A DNA stretch of 64,000 nt from Quercus robur (GCF_932294415.1 NC_065535.1:83039862-83103861), one strand, 5' to 3'; positions 23,709 to 36,409 are shown, numbered from the stretch's first letter. Translations and numbers: made by a program. Notes: generated by a model not told the origin, from the letters alone.

Positions 23709-26700
23709 ATGGCAAATGCATGGAAAAGAGACAAACCCACACAGTTTTACCAATCGAAAACCATATGCTTACTAATCACAAGCACTCTCCTTTTTCTCAC
23801 TTTCTTCGTCTACCTCACAAACCAAACCTCAAACCCTAACCCTAACCCTAACCTTTTCTTCAAAACCCAATTCCCATTCTACCCAATCCCACCATTCGAT
23901 TGCCTGAAATGCCCTCAATCCCACCCAGTGATCGCCAACCTCGTCGAGGGCCTCAAATACCCTTTTCTCTACTCTCTCTCCGACCTCGGAACCCTACCCG
24001 ATAAGCCTCACAAGAACATTGTCAGAATGCTCAAAGGGAAACTCTTTCGCAAACCCGATATCTCCGTTACCATCCAGGATGTTCTCGGCAAATTGAAAAC
24101 AAGCGGAGAGAGAGGCAATGGGCTTGTTGTCGATGTCGGTGCCAATGTCGGCATGGCGAGCTTCGCTGCCGCCGCAATGGGGTTTAGGGTTTTGGCTTTC
24201 GAGCCGGTTTTCGAGAACTTGCAGAGGGTTTGTGATGGGATTTATTTCAATCGGGTCGGGGATTTGGTCACTCTTTTCAATGCCGCCGCCTCGGACCAGA
24301 ATGGGAACATTACATTCCATAAGGTATGTTGTTATGTATAAGCACTGTGTTTTTGGGCATGAATTACGAGTTGTTTCTTTGGTTATTGTTATTTGTGCTA
24401 TGGTGAATATTGTTGTTGATGAGTCATAATGTGCACAATTGGGATTAGATTGATTAATACTATTATTTGTAGGTTAATTATGTGATTTAATTACATGGTA
24501 GTGAAGTTTAATTATGTGCCATTTATTTTGTATTGTTGAGTTAAAAGTAAAGAGTTGTAATTGTGGTGATTTTTTTGCTTTAGTGGTTAATTGGGATTTA
24601 ATTATATTTCCATGATTTAGATGGTAGGTTAAATTGTTAGTCATTGCATATCTGTTTGGATTCTTTACTACTCCTAGAACTCATTGGATTGAAGTAATGG
24701 TGGAGTCAGACAGCGTTCCTTAAGTCTAGTGGAGGGTTTTATTAGGCTTACCCAATTGAGGTTATGTGGCAGTGTGAGAATATTGAAGGTGGCTTTTCCG
24801 TTAATGAGGTTCACAATCATGCGTTGGCCTTGGGCTAAGGCTACAATGGCCGAAGGACTTGTTACTTTGCTATTCTGTTTGAAGTAGAATTGAAAGAATC
24901 AATTTGGGTTTTAGGGGAAATGAACAGGATTGGATGGAATTTGACTTAATTTAAGGTAGTCACCCTCCAAGAACAAGAAGAAAGGAAGAATTGAGCAAGA
25001 GAGAAATGTTGTGACTAATTGCCTAATGATGAATGCTAAGGATTACAAATACATGTTTCCTAGGCTTATTGGCCAAAATAACTAACTCACTCTAACAGCT
25101 TGTAACTAGTACTCATCACCACTCTAATACGATTCTTGCAATCTTGCGACTAACTCATGAATAGATTCTTGGCTCTTCATGACACTCTTAAAAGAGCACC
25201 TTTTTTTTTTGTTGCTAAATTACAAGAATTACACTTGCAATGCTCTATTGGAACCATTACGTTGCCTCCCCTTCAAATTACCTTGCAAGATGGCTTTTGG
25301 CTAGGGGAAACCTTCTCCTTACTGGTCAACTAATGGCTGTGTGGGCAGCGGAATAATATGTTTTCCTTTCCCAACTTAGGCTTTAGATCAGAGACATTGA
25401 ACACATGGTGAGTACAAGTGCTAGGAGGCAAATCCAGCTAGGAAGCAACTTGACCAATTTGTTCGATGACTTGGAATGCTCCAAAGAAATGCGAGAACAA
25501 TTTAATATTTTTCCTAGCAATCAAGGACCTTTGCCTACAGGGAAGCAACCTGTGGAAGACCCAGTTCCGAACTGCCAATTCTCTTTTTGTCCTATGCTTG
25601 TGAGCTTCGGTCCTCATCTTTCCTCAAGTAGCCATCAAGTTGTGCTTGAGGAGAGTGACAATCTGTTCTCTGTTCTTCAAGTGCATGTCTACTGCCTCAA
25701 GCTTGGTGGTGCCTGGGATGTACTTTAATACTCTTGGTGGTCGAAAACTATAAAGGGTTTCAAATAGAGTCATCTTAGTAGAGGCATGCTAATGAGTGTT
25801 CTACCAATACTCAGCCATGGGCAACCAAGTGGACCATTGCTTAGGCTTCTCATCTCCATAGCATCTAAGAAAGTGTTCCACACTCTTGTTCACTACCTCA
25901 GCTTGGCCATCAGATAAAGGGTGATAAGCTGAGGACATATCCAAAGTAGTTTCCTGTAGTTTGAAGTTTGAACAGCTCACTCTAAAAATTACCAGTGAAG
26001 ATTGTATCTCTGTCACCGACCATGGTGGATGGCAACTCATGTAACTTGAATACCTGCTGCATGTAAAGCATAACAACCTTGGCAGCCATAAGGCTGGATA
26101 CAACCTTTGGCTAGGTGGTAGCAATGTGGCCCTTCCCTTTGATAAACTTTTTGTAGTACCCTATTGGGTCTAAGAAAACCCTCAAAGACTTCAAGGAGGT
26201 GGGGGAAGACCATTGCAACATGGTTTTAGTCTTTCTTGCATCTGATTTTATGATTTCTCTAGAGATACATGCCCAAGATACCCCACCTCTCTGCAGCAAA
26301 ACAGGCACTTAAATCTTCTTGGCATAAAGTTGATGTTGCTGGAGAGCCTCCAAAATGCACCTTAGATGATCCAAGTGCTCCTCAAAGTTCTACTGTAGAC
26401 CAAGATATCATCAAAGAACAGCTACACAAACTTCTCAAATAGAGCCCAAAGACATCATTCATCAAACATTGAAATGGGGAAGGGGCATTGATGAGACCAA
26501 AGGGCATTACCAAGAACTTATAGTGGTTTGAAACATCTTATCTGATCTGATGGTTCCCAGATTTCAAGCTTGGAGAAAATGGCTGCCTCATAACAACTCT
26601 AACAGCTTGTTACTACTCACTAACCACTCTTGTATAATTCTTTCAAATTTGCAACTAACTTACTGACAAATTCTTGGCTCTCTTGAATTAAACTTGCAAT

Positions 26701-27591
26701 GGTCTATTGGAGCCATTACATGGAGTTGCAGGCTTTATGGATAATGTCACACAAAAGCATGGAAAGCTAGCCTTTGTTGGTAAAAGTAATAACCATTTGC
26801 AACATTTAAACATCTGTAGCTAATAACCTTGTAGTTAAGTGGCATTGCTTGATTTCCTTTATGAGGAGAACCAGGGTTCAAATCCCCCACTCTACACTTG
26901 TCATCACAATTGGCTTATTAAAAAAAAATAAAAAAAAAAATAATTTTCTGTAGTCCACACTATTTTAGTTTTCAATGTCACTCTGTTAATACATGTAAAT
27001 TTATTTCATCTGATTGCTTTCTCAATTCATTGAGTAAACCCTAGTCTTGGTATACTATACTGCTTTATGAATTTACCATGTCTGAAATCTTCAAACCTCA
27101 ATTAATGGGTTTGAATGGTTGATATAGGAATTAGGAAAAGCTCTTTGAATCCTACTGGATATTTATCATGCTACCTAATTCTTCTTTTTGCTGCATTGCT
27201 AAACTTAATACTCTTTCTTATGTTGCAGTTGGTTGGTCGGCTTGACAATAGTGCTGTTTCAGCAACGGGGGCAAAGATGGCATTCAAATCCAATGAAGAG
27301 ATAGCACTTCAAGTAAGGTCTATCCCCCTTGATGAAGTAATACCAGAATCAGAGCCTGTGGTTCTGATCAAAATAGATGTTCAGGGCTGGGAATATCATG
27401 TGCTGAAAGGAGCCTCAAAGTTACTATCAAGAAAGGGAAGGGAAGCCCCATATCTCATCTATGAGGAAGATGAGCGATTGTTGCAAGCCAGTAATAGCAG
27501 TGCCAAGGAGATACGTGACTTCCTTCATAGTGTTGGTTATAGGGATTGCACCCAGCATGGTACAGATGCTCACTGCACCAAGAGTGGTTGA
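23709..27591 (+). CDS. FkbM-family SAM-dependent methyltransferase, membrane-anchored
   Basis: Two exons: 23709-24323 (205 codons, phase 0) and 27229-27591 (120 codons plus TGA), giving 325 residues. GT..AG borders are 'aag|gtatgt' and 'gttgcag|ttg'. Residues about 18-37 ([18 protein letters not shown]) form a single N-terminal hydrophobic anchor, so a type II membrane protein of the endomembrane system is likely. The methyltransferase domain shows the SAM-binding motif I '[20 protein letters not shown]', the acidic '[10 protein letters not shown]' strand and, in exon 2, '[19 protein letters not shown]', the FkbM signature. The family methylates oxygen atoms of sugars or small molecules; the plant substrate cannot be told from sequence. 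An (NP)n run at about residues 42-49 lies in the stem. The 2.9-kb intron holds a retroelement remnant and a SINE. The ATG at 23709 is the first in frame. Confidence 0.9.
24950..26720 (-). mobile_element. Broken Ty3/gypsy remnant in the methyltransferase intron
   Basis: In the intron, opposite to the gene, are recognisable pieces of a gypsy-type polyprotein: a reverse-transcriptase part (about 26110-26560) and an integrase part (about 25800-26090, with '[19 protein letters not shown]'). LTR-like sequence shared between about 25095-25255 and 26590-26720 ('cttgcaatg.tctattgga') marks the two ends. It is clearly broken, with many defects, and is a long-dead insertion. Exact ends and target duplication could not be fixed. 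Confidence 0.75.
26823..26944 (+). mobile_element. tRNA-derived SINE
   Basis: A box A-like 'tagttaagtggca' (about 26833) and a box B 'ggttcaaatcc' (about 26875-26885) are spaced as in a Pol III promoter and followed by an A-rich tail (26920-26942). The 7-bp repeat 'tctgtag' flanks the element on both sides (about 26814 and 26947). About 120 bp long, intronic, sense to the host gene. Confidence 0.6.
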
Positions 27592-29375
27592 CATAGTTTT
27601 CCTACCTTAAAGTTTGCCATGAAAAATGGAGCCCAGCTACGGTATTATCATATATTGTAGAAGCAGTGAAAGGCATACAACACCTAATCTTTTAAGAGAG
27701 AAAAAACCCGATAAGTTGGGGTCCTAATGACACCTGTGTAACCCGGTTAGCAATTGCTAGTTGAAAGTCGCCTTCTTTACTGCTCAGCAGAACCATATAC
27801 GAAGGAAGTAACAATACATGTAAAAAGAGTTTGCGTTTCAAAGGATCTGCTGTTGGCTTGCTTGCTGGTTGCTCTTGCTGTGCATTTGCAAGCTTCAAAT
27901 TGTAAAATTCTTACTTTTGCTATTTGATCTTTATATGCATTTATGTGTTGAATTAATAGGGAATGCATTGAGAATATTGTATTTCATTGACTCTTATTTG
28001 ATTTTGCCAGGAATTTATTTTCAACAGCCGTTTTCTTTCCCTTTTTATATGTATATTAAGAAAGAAACAAAATCTGTCCATTTTAAGCAATAGCTTCTTG
28101 ATAATGCTCAGTTGCCAAGAGCACACTACAAAAATACTGAACTTCATCTCTGGGATTAAAGCGGCTGGCATAAAATTCAAGTATTCATATGTTCGGTAAT
28201 CTCTCAATCTTATGGTACACGAAAAGATCTAGGGAATTGATTAGAGTTTTCACTAACTTGAAAGTATTATGAAATAAATGAAGCGGAGAAATTAGCAAAA
28301 TAAGGCACAAGCTTCCTGTGCCATCAAAGTCAGTTAGGTGTGGATAAACCATACAGGTGATGGCTGATGAAACGCTTGGTTTATAATGAATTTTCAAATC
28401 TTTAAAAACATCATTTCTCCATGACAAGCTGAGTTGGCATTCAAACAACATAAAAAAGATAAATAAATTGCAGTAAGCAAGTAATTGAAGAGGGTTTGAA
28501 AACTTCTCAAAATGAATTAATCATTTAAAGCCTGTTTGTAGGACAAGTAAAATATGTCTCTTTTCTATTTATATACTAATTATGTACATTGTATTAACAG
28601 TCTCCATAGATGGCTGCAACTGTGCCAGAATGTGATAGTGTAAATAAAATAAACTAATTATATATCTGATGAAACATAGTCCACAGTGAATATCTGTGCT
28701 AAAGTAGCTTCCACAATCAGGCACAACGTGTAACCTGCAAGAATAAATAAATATGAGAGAGAGAGAGAGAGAGGTGGTTATTACAATAAACTGCCAGAAC
28801 ATCTCCGTGTGGGGATTCAAGAAGATATCTATTAGGATATGAGATGCTGAGCATATTTCCTACTACTTCAAACAAAACTTATTTTTCCAAAGTTATAGAG
28901 CTCCCAGGACAAAACAATTATGTCTGGTCATACACAACTAACTCTCCTAGAGCAGCTACTGTACAAAACAGGAATGACAAAACTACAGATAACCACAGAA
29001 TCTGAATTGGATCAAGCATTGAGAAAGAGAAAGAAACAAGTGAACCCCCACATTTATTTAGGATATTGATGGTAATAATATACTAATGTTTGGTTTAAAT
29101 ACTAATTAGGATAACCAAATCCTGATATTACAAAATTTAAAATGGTATAATTTAAAATTTTATATATATATATATATATTATATATATATATATTATATA
29201 TATAAATAAACTCTAAAGGAAATAAAGCCATTACTATGACTGTCCCAGGAGATAAAAAATGTTCAGCAACAAGCAGCATACTAGTTAACGAATATGTCAT
29301 ACCTCACTGAACTAAAATGTTTGGGGCAGTCGGCAAAGCAGGATAGTTGTCAGCATAAATCTCATGCCTTTAGTA
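27592..29375. other. Intergenic, convergent 3' flanks
   Basis: The 3' flank of the methyltransferase gene and the 3' flank of the minus-strand DUF3119 gene meet here. An AT microsatellite (29159-29203) and a GA run (28758-28773) are present. No further gene is supported; short frames lack conserved motifs. Possible untranslated exons cannot be judged without transcripts. Confidence 0.5.
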
Positions 29376-32300
29376 TTATTTAGGCCCACTATTTTTTGAA
29401 GGGCCAGCTCTCTCCACCATAACATCATAAAGTTGCTTCCCATTCTGCTTGTCAAAAGCAAACCACAAAAATTAATTTCTTTTTTCTTTTAAGGAATCAA
29501 AGTTTTAGCTTCTAAACTTCAGTAAGAATCCCTTTCAATTACTGACCCAACTTCCCAAAACATGTAGGATGCTAACAAGACTCTATGGTCTTGATCCTTT
29601 GAACACTCCAAGAGAAGTAGCAAGACACAACTGGACTACAATGCCAATAAAATTCAGAGTATGTTTCTGTTTGCACTCACAAAAATCACTGGGAAGAAGT
29701 GTACTTGTCCTTCAGGTTTTGTTTGAGTCTCTTTAAAATACACCAGAATAGGGAAATTTGGCCACCAGAGCTCCCAATTCACAAATGTCGAATATCTGTA
29801 GTAAATCAAATAGGTGAGTGACCGTTGAAATTGTTAAAACTAATGGGGTGCAGAAATAGTACTCACTTCCATCGATTTTCCCCACCCACGAAGACATTTT
29901 CACCTGAATCCTGAAGCTGCTCTCCTACTTTTACCTCCTAAAAACCACAGAGTAACACAGATTTAGTAAATGTAAAACAGGCTAACAGTGAACAAAACAA
30001 AAAGAAGAGTATATACCACATATGATGGATCTTCTATCAAAGTTTGGAAGTTAAAGGACTCAACTCTAATTAACAAACATCCAGGTAAAACAAGTTCATC
30101 TGAAACTACATGTACCAGTAAAAGTAGGAGCTCATAATGATGGGTGGAGATACTAGACCAGTTTGCAAACAAATGTGCCGCTTAGAGAGAGAGAGAGAGA
30201 GAGGAGATAGAAAGAGATACCCCACAACTGGTGCATCGGAGTTGACTTCAGGTACAAGTTAGATATCTAAATAGATTAACAAGTGCTTCCAGATATTGCC
30301 GAAATTGTATAATACCGGTAATAAAAACAGACACGTACATGCACAGTGTGTGTGTCATGCCACCATGAGTGAATGCATATAGTTTACTAAAAGTGGTGCT
30401 GTAACTGCTGTTAAAATAAGTTGCATGTAGGCTACCGCAAACCAACTGAATATAAACTAAAACCATTAAGCAATCAGAACCCTTTGCCTAAGAAACTCAA
30501 GAACTTTGTTCTTCAAAAGATCATGCCAGCCTTCAACCTAATGCAGTAGTCCAAGGAAAATTATGCACAACAATGACCATACACGTTGCCAACTTTATGT
30601 GAAATTCAAGCTATCTCATTGTCAAATAATTAAAAGAAATGGGACATGTTTTGGAAATGTTAGTGAACAAACCAGAGCCTCTGCATCAAAGACAAACCTC
30701 ACTCTTGTTGTCTGAAAGAAGGAAATAAATAGGTTAGATGGTTCCATGGAAAAATAATTGCATGAAGTTGCAACACAAGAAGGAAAAATGGAGAAGTAAA
30801 TATTTGACTAAAAGATTGCTTTTTATCCATGTTTTTCATTCACTCATGAGACAGACCAATTCAAGGCATCTTGAAAATCATTTTAAGTTCAATCAGGATA
30901 AAGAATGTAACAAGTATAGGCAGGCCTGTCCCCTAAATGCCTGTAGTTTTGAAAAACCTCTAATACTGTCTAATTCAAGTTGTTACCTGGAACAAAAGGA
31001 GTAATCCAAGGAGACCGATAGGCGCAGCTGGTAACAGATTATTTGTATAGGCTAACCCACCAGATAGACCTGTTTCAATTATACATTGAAGTTGCACATG
31101 AAAATCTACAACATAGATGCAATCTTGCTGGGAGAAAGAAAGTGTAGTTGATGAGCAATTATCACATACAATGTTCCCAATGAAATCTAATGACTAAGTC
31201 AAATATTTCTGAGATGGTCAATCAGGATTTAGTTTATTTATTTTCTAAAATTATAGATGTTGGTAGTTTGAAACATGGCAGATCTCACATCTCTTGGATC
31301 ACACTCACCAACAAACAAGTGATAATCTAAATTTTAGAGCCCAGCTCACAGGCTTGAATGTAGTTCTGACAATGAGTTTCAACAAATGGACTAAACCAAC
31401 CCAAAAAACCATGCCATCTATAAATAAATAAAAATGCATGATACTGCAGATGATAACATAACCAACTAATCCTTGTTTTGAAAAAAATTATTTACTACAC
31501 CCAGCATAGTGTTCCTTCCTATCACATGAGTGATGTGGCCCTACCAGTGGGACCTATTTTTGTGTTAAAGAAAGAAGTTCTACACTGGTGTACAAAAACA
31601 ATTTCCCCTTATTTCGACAATATTCATCCTTAAAGAAAAATTGGTTCATTATTTGATGTGTAGTCAAAGTCATTAGGACCTTCATACATAAAAGTTCAGA
31701 ATAACTTGCAAAAGCCAATTATAATCCTGAAATGCATATAAGAGTAGTAGTTAATACCCACCAAGTAAAACAACAGGTATGCGATAATCTGGCTCAGGAA
31801 TCACAGTCTCTTTCTTCTGGACCCTCCTTCCAAGCTGTTAAACACATAAATAAACTTCCCAGTAAACAAGCTGCACCCAATTAAAGCCAAACCCATTTTG
31901 CAAAAATGTTCCATATTCACTATGTATAAAGTATCCCATTAAACTCTATCCCATCAAGCTTCTTTTCACTATGCCCACAAACCACAGCTCTATAAATTGC
32001 AAGAGAATGTGTAAATCTTGAATTGCAAACAGCAATGTACATTAACAACATGCAGAAAGGTGAAGTGGCACTAACCACTGAGGCGACCACGGCACGGCCT
32101 CCATGGCTGCTATTAGTTTTCATTGTCACAAAATTTTGATTGTAAATCACTTTGCCATAGAATGAGCTCCTCAAATTGCTCACAAGTCCACCTACTTCTC
32201 TGTCTGTTTGAACAGCATAAACTCAGTTCAATAAAATCGAAGTTAAACGGTTGCAAGTGACCCAGCCCGGAGATTACAACATTAAACATCATAGCTTTAC

Positions 32301-32515
32301 CAGAACTTGAAATTTAAAAAAAAAAAAAAATGCATCCTATTATCTTACATGAAACAATAAGTATGTTTTTTTTTTTAAAAAGACTATATAAATAAGAAAA
32401 TTAAAAAGAAAAACAATACATTAAACTATGAAACTTGTGCATAAAGAAGAGAAACTTGGAAATGCTTACTTTGCAAAGGGTGAAAGCGAGATGTGGATAA
32501 GAGAGCGCTTGCCAT
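29376..32515 (-). CDS. DUF3119 family protein, chloroplast membrane protein
   Basis: Eight exons on minus: 32515-32470, 32203-32076, 31834-31762, 31069-30987, 30711-30673, 29937-29867, 29795-29681, 29444-29376. They sum to 624 nt (207 residues plus TAA), every junction keeping frame and GT..AG. The first about 60 residues (MASALLSTSRFHPLQ.., rich in S/N/R) look like a plastid transit peptide. Then comes 'VVLLGLSGGLAYTNNLLPAA' and 'IGLLGLLLLFQ', two hydrophobic stretches, followed by 'TTRVRFVFDAEALEVK', 'GENVFVGGENRWKYSTFVNW' and 'FPILVYFKETQTKPEG'. That core is the DUF3119 domain conserved from cyanobacteria to plants; its biochemical role is unknown to me. The start codon is 337 bp from that of BSD2 on the opposite strand, so they share a divergent promoter. 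An alternative upstream ATG at 32610 is in another frame and rejected. Confidence 0.88.
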
Positions 32516-32851
32516 TTTCTCAGTTTCTTTGTTTTAACGAAACTGATTTCTGTGTGTGTTTTTTGAAGAACAGTTCTGGAGGTGGAAATCGAGTTTACTT
32601 TATTTGCCACTACAAGGACGACAAAACGACACGTAGGAATAGAATAACAATTATATCATCAAGGGTATTTGAGTAAATCAGATTACAAAGAGCATCTTTA
32701 TTTGAAGAAGAGAGTATCTTATCTTGTTCCACCTTAAAACCGCACACAGAGAGACAGACACTTCAGTTGGGTCCTAAAACTCTAAAAGCTCAACTCTTTC
32801 AAGTTCTATCTGCTAAAACTCAGAGTTATAGGAATTGGAAAACCTCTGTGA
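32516..32851. promoter_or_regulatory. Divergent promoter region, DUF3119 / BSD2
   Basis: Only 336 bp separate the two start codons, so both 5' leaders and core promoters must lie here. An ACGT core ('gacacgtagg', about 32628-32637) is present, but I see no convincing TATA box for either direction. That both products are plastid proteins makes co-regulation plausible but unproven. Confidence 0.7.
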
Positions 32852-35800
32852 ATGGCTAACTCTTTATGTTTCACACCTGTTTGTTCCTTCAAGTCCCCTA
32901 ACAAACCAGGTATCTCTCTTTCATATGTATGTATTTGATTCTAGGTGTTTATGTTTTGATTAAAAATGGGTTTTTTTTTTTTTTTTTTGCTTTGTTTTGT
33001 TTCTAGGGATAGTAATTGGCAAGTCAGTGACTCGGAAGGTTCTTCGGGTAAATGAACTGTTTCAGAAGTCTGAGACTGCTAAGTTTCAATCTTTGGAGGT
33101 TAAGGTAAATGTGTAATTGTGTATTTACCAATGTAAGCATGTGCTTAATATTGTACTAATTTTTGGTTAAACTTGTTCTTTTCACCACTTGTTGTTGTTG
33201 GAAATGAATTACTTTGACTTTTTCTAATTAAGGGTTCAATCCCAAGTTTTACTCCATTCATTTTTATTTGATTTGAATCGCGATTCGGTGTTAAGTACAT
33301 AGAACTTACGATTTTGTGAATAACTGGACGTCTGGATATAAAACGGCCATTTTTGTTTGGAAAATACTTGTTTCACACACCTTGTTGCACACGTCTTTAC
33401 ACACACACATGAAAATTGTGAAGTCACGATTTCTAGCTTGGAAGTGCAATTTCCGCGTGTGTAAAAAAGCGTGTGCAATAAACACTACTGTTTTTGTTAG
33501 GATAGATTTAATATGAACTATTATGAAGGCATTACTCTACTAAGAGCAATGCGATTCTAATAATAGGCATTTAACTGTTTAAGGCAAGAGGAAGGCTAAA
33601 ATTATTGTGGATTTTAGGCTTTGAAAAATTAGAGAACATTTTATATTAGCTTCCATCTAAAGCAAATATAGACAAGAAATGTCAAGAATTGTATTGTAAG
33701 TTGCAAACAAGTGGGATAAGTTATAGTGGACTTGAGCTGAGAATGCATCATACTTTGAAGACTTTTCCTTTTTCCTTTGAACTTCTTTCCATTGAAATTC
33801 GCTTTTGTCATGGATAAACAGGCTACAGAAAGCAATAAGGGCACCAAACCAAATAGCATAGTCTGTGCTGATTGTGATGGAAATGGTAAGTTTGTTATAC
33901 TTTTTTTTTCCTTCTCTTTTTTGGGTCTATATTTTTGTTTGAAATTAGATGTCTTTCTTTTTGTGTGGAATTTTGCTTGGAACACACTTTAGAATACCAA
34001 CTTTAAAAGCAGTTAGTGATATGGCTGGGATGAGATACAAATTTTTTACAGTATGTCTAAAGAAGAGTAATAGGGCTGCTTCTTCTCTTCCTTCATAAAA
34101 TGTATAGCCAATGATGTTGATGATTATTTGTGATACCACTATGGTATTAAAGGGTGAGCCATGCTCATGCTGATAGCAGCAAAGCACAACTAATTTTTCC
34201 CTTCTACCACTGTAACAAATCTTTCTTTTTGCAGTCTGCTTTAAATTTCTCGGTCATTCTGTCTAGGAACTACTTTTATAACATATATAAGGCTGAATTT
34301 GAAAGTGTATTCTTGAAATTATAAATCAAGTTGCTTGTACCAAAAAAAGAAGAAGAAAAGAATCAGATTGCGTGCCGAATTGTTTTTTGTACTTCTTTTC
34401 GTCTGTTATGTTTGCTAAGCTTCTTACAACTTCTTAGAGTTCTGTTGAGAAGTTTTGGTTTGTGGATGTATTTGCTCACTAGTTTGAATCAACCCTGCCC
34501 CTCCCCTTGGGGCCAAAACTTGTTAAAAAAAAATTTTTGTGGATATATTCGGTAGTGCCTATGACTTCTTCCAGGTGGAGTTTGTTTCGGTTACTTTCTA
34601 CCAAGTGCAGTAAAGCATTAGTAATGGATTACTTGGACTACAGCTTTAAGATTATTCCAACGAGTCCATCTTCATTACTGAGATTTGTTTTTTGCATCAT
34701 CCACCTACTGTCTAAATCTTTTGGTTGGTCAGATTTGCCTAAACCTTCCATTTGACTCTGCTAATGAAGTACTTTCCTTATCAAATTACATTTTCTCTGA
34801 ATTTGATAAATAATGCACATAAATGCATAGAATCACTATGTTTATCTTTCTATACCAGGTGCCAAAGTGTGTACACAATGTGAGGGTACTGGAGTTAATA
34901 CAGTAGACCACTTCAATGGACAGTTTAAAGCTGGTGGATTATGTTGGCTATGCAGGTATTTAAGTTAAAATGCCCCTCTCTCTCTCTCTCTCTGCATGTG
35001 TGTTCATTTGTTTGTGTTTGTGTCCTTGATGTTGAGTGCAGCTGACAAAGAGTATCAGAATCAGTATTATTTCCATTATGATCACCATAAAGGGACCAGA
35101 GCTACATTTTGCTTTCCTTATCATCAACTGAGAAGCCTGAGATATCAGACAGGCTAAAGTGTTCAGGAGACACAATCAAAACTAACACCACCTTAGGATT
35201 TGTAAGGAGAACTAGGTCCTAGAAATGTTTTGGAAAATTGAAAGTGCTTTTGTTTGCAGCATGTGATAATGGACGAGTCAAAGTATTGAGAACCATTTGA
35301 AATGCAGATCTTAACACTTTAACTTCTTTTCCTTCCTGGCTTCTTTTAGGTTAGGAATTACAAAACAAATGGCAAATCCTCATTTTTGACACTTTCCCTA
35401 TTTTGATTAAATGTATTTAATTCTCTCAAATAAATTAAAAACCAATGTAAAAATGTTATTTTAAAATCTTGAGAATGCTCACATAGGCAGGATGCAGGTA
35501 CCCCAAGCCTTATTTTTTCTTTATTTTATATTATCTTGCATGCATGAAGGACTCAGAAATGCACTATTTGGTAGTTTCAGATAAAGATATATCTCATATA
35601 TCCTTGTAAATGAAATTCCCTCCCAAAAAAAAGATTTATGTCAATCTTTTTTGTATTGAATCCTGGATCAGACATAGATTTCTGTTGTGGCTTTGAGTCA
35701 TAATTTTATTAATGTATTGATGCTAGTTTTTATACATCTGGAATCCCATTCATAAATATGATATGTTTCTTTGCAGAGGTAGAAGGGAAATTTTGTGCGG

Positions 35801-35867
35801 GAGTTGTAATGGAGCTGGCTTTCGTGGTGGATTCATGAGCACACTTGATGAATCGGGTCTTCAGTGA
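32852..35867 (+). CDS. BSD2: BSD2, DnaJ-type zinc-finger Rubisco assembly chaperone
   Basis: Five exons: 32852-32909, 33007-33104, 33822-33885, 34859-34955, 35777-35867. Together they give 408 nt (135 residues plus TGA), in frame with GT..AG at each border. The first about 55 residues form a plastid transit region (MANSLCFTPVCSFKSPNK..). The rest is one DnaJ cysteine-rich zinc domain with four CxxCxGxG-type motifs: 'CADCDGNG', 'CTQCEGTG', 'CWLCRGRR' and 'CGSCNGAG'. The spacer 'VNTVDHFNGQFKAGGL' and tail 'GFRGGFMSTLDES' are characteristic of BUNDLE SHEATH DEFECTIVE 2 rather than full DnaJ proteins (no J domain). BSD2 binds assembled Rubisco large subunits in the stroma before small subunits join. 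Length matches the plant family. All eight zinc-binding cysteines are present. Confidence 0.95.
33385..33478. mobile_element. Small inverted-repeat (MITE-like) hairpin in BSD2 intron 2
   Basis: 'ttgcacacgtctttacacac' at the left and 'gtgtgtaaaaaagcgtgtgc' + 'aa' at the right are inverse-complementary with few mismatches, over a 94-bp span. It is intronic and non-coding; it could be a short MITE or a structured intron segment. Confidence 0.5.
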
Positions 35868-36336
35868 TTTGTACCAAAATTTTGAATCATGATACACTGC
35901 CAAAAGTTTGCAGTAAATGAACTGTGAATGTTAGTCTGTGTTGTCCAGCTTTTGATTCTAAACTTTGAATCTTAAACAGATTTTTCAAAATTCATATCAG
36001 GCTTCCATGGATTTATGCTTTCCTGGTATTATTTCACTTAATGATAATAGAAAGGGAAATGAGACATGCTTAACTTATTTATGTGAATATTACATCTGGA
36101 AAATTAACAAATATTACAGCTTTTTTTAAAAAAAATTTTAAAGAGACTGGCTGGGATAAGATGACATAACTATAGGTTGCTTCTTGACTAAAATTTAGCT
36201 TATAAGTCAGAACTCTTTTTTTCATTTTTAATGTATCTTATAAATTAGAACATAAAAATAAAGAGTAAAATGATTGATATAAAAATGAAATAAGATTCCT
36301 TGTATACAAAACAAAATAATTTGGCTTTTTTCGTAA
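35868..36336. other. BSD2 3' flank
   Basis: The 3' untranslated region and spacer to the tRNA; nothing else seen. Confidence 0.5.
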
Positions 36337-36409
36337 CGCGCCAGGTAGGGGTCGAACCTACGACTTTCTGCTTAGGAAACAGACGCTCTATCCACTGAGC
36401 TACAGGCGC
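36337..36409 (-). tRNA. tRNA-Arg (anticodon CCU)
   Basis: The minus strand folds as a 73-nt tRNA: acceptor GCGCCTG/CTGGCGC with one T-T mismatch, D arm GCTC..GAGC, anticodon arm TCTGT-TTCCTAA-GCAGA with anticodon CCT, T arm GTAGG-TTCGACC-CCTAC, discriminator G. No intron. Both internal promoter boxes (box A in the D arm, GGTTCGACC box B) are intact. It decodes AGG. Confidence 0.95.

Noticed and set aside
23835-23860. Interstitial telomere repeat
   Set aside because: Only three to four hexamers (plant telomeres use the heptamer CCCTAAA) and it lies in frame in a conserved coding exon.
32401-32610. Alternative N-terminus MANKVNSISTS.. upstream of the DUF3119 start
   Set aside because: It is in a different frame from the exon that joins correctly to exon 2; the ATG at 32515 gives a transit-like peptide and consistent phases.
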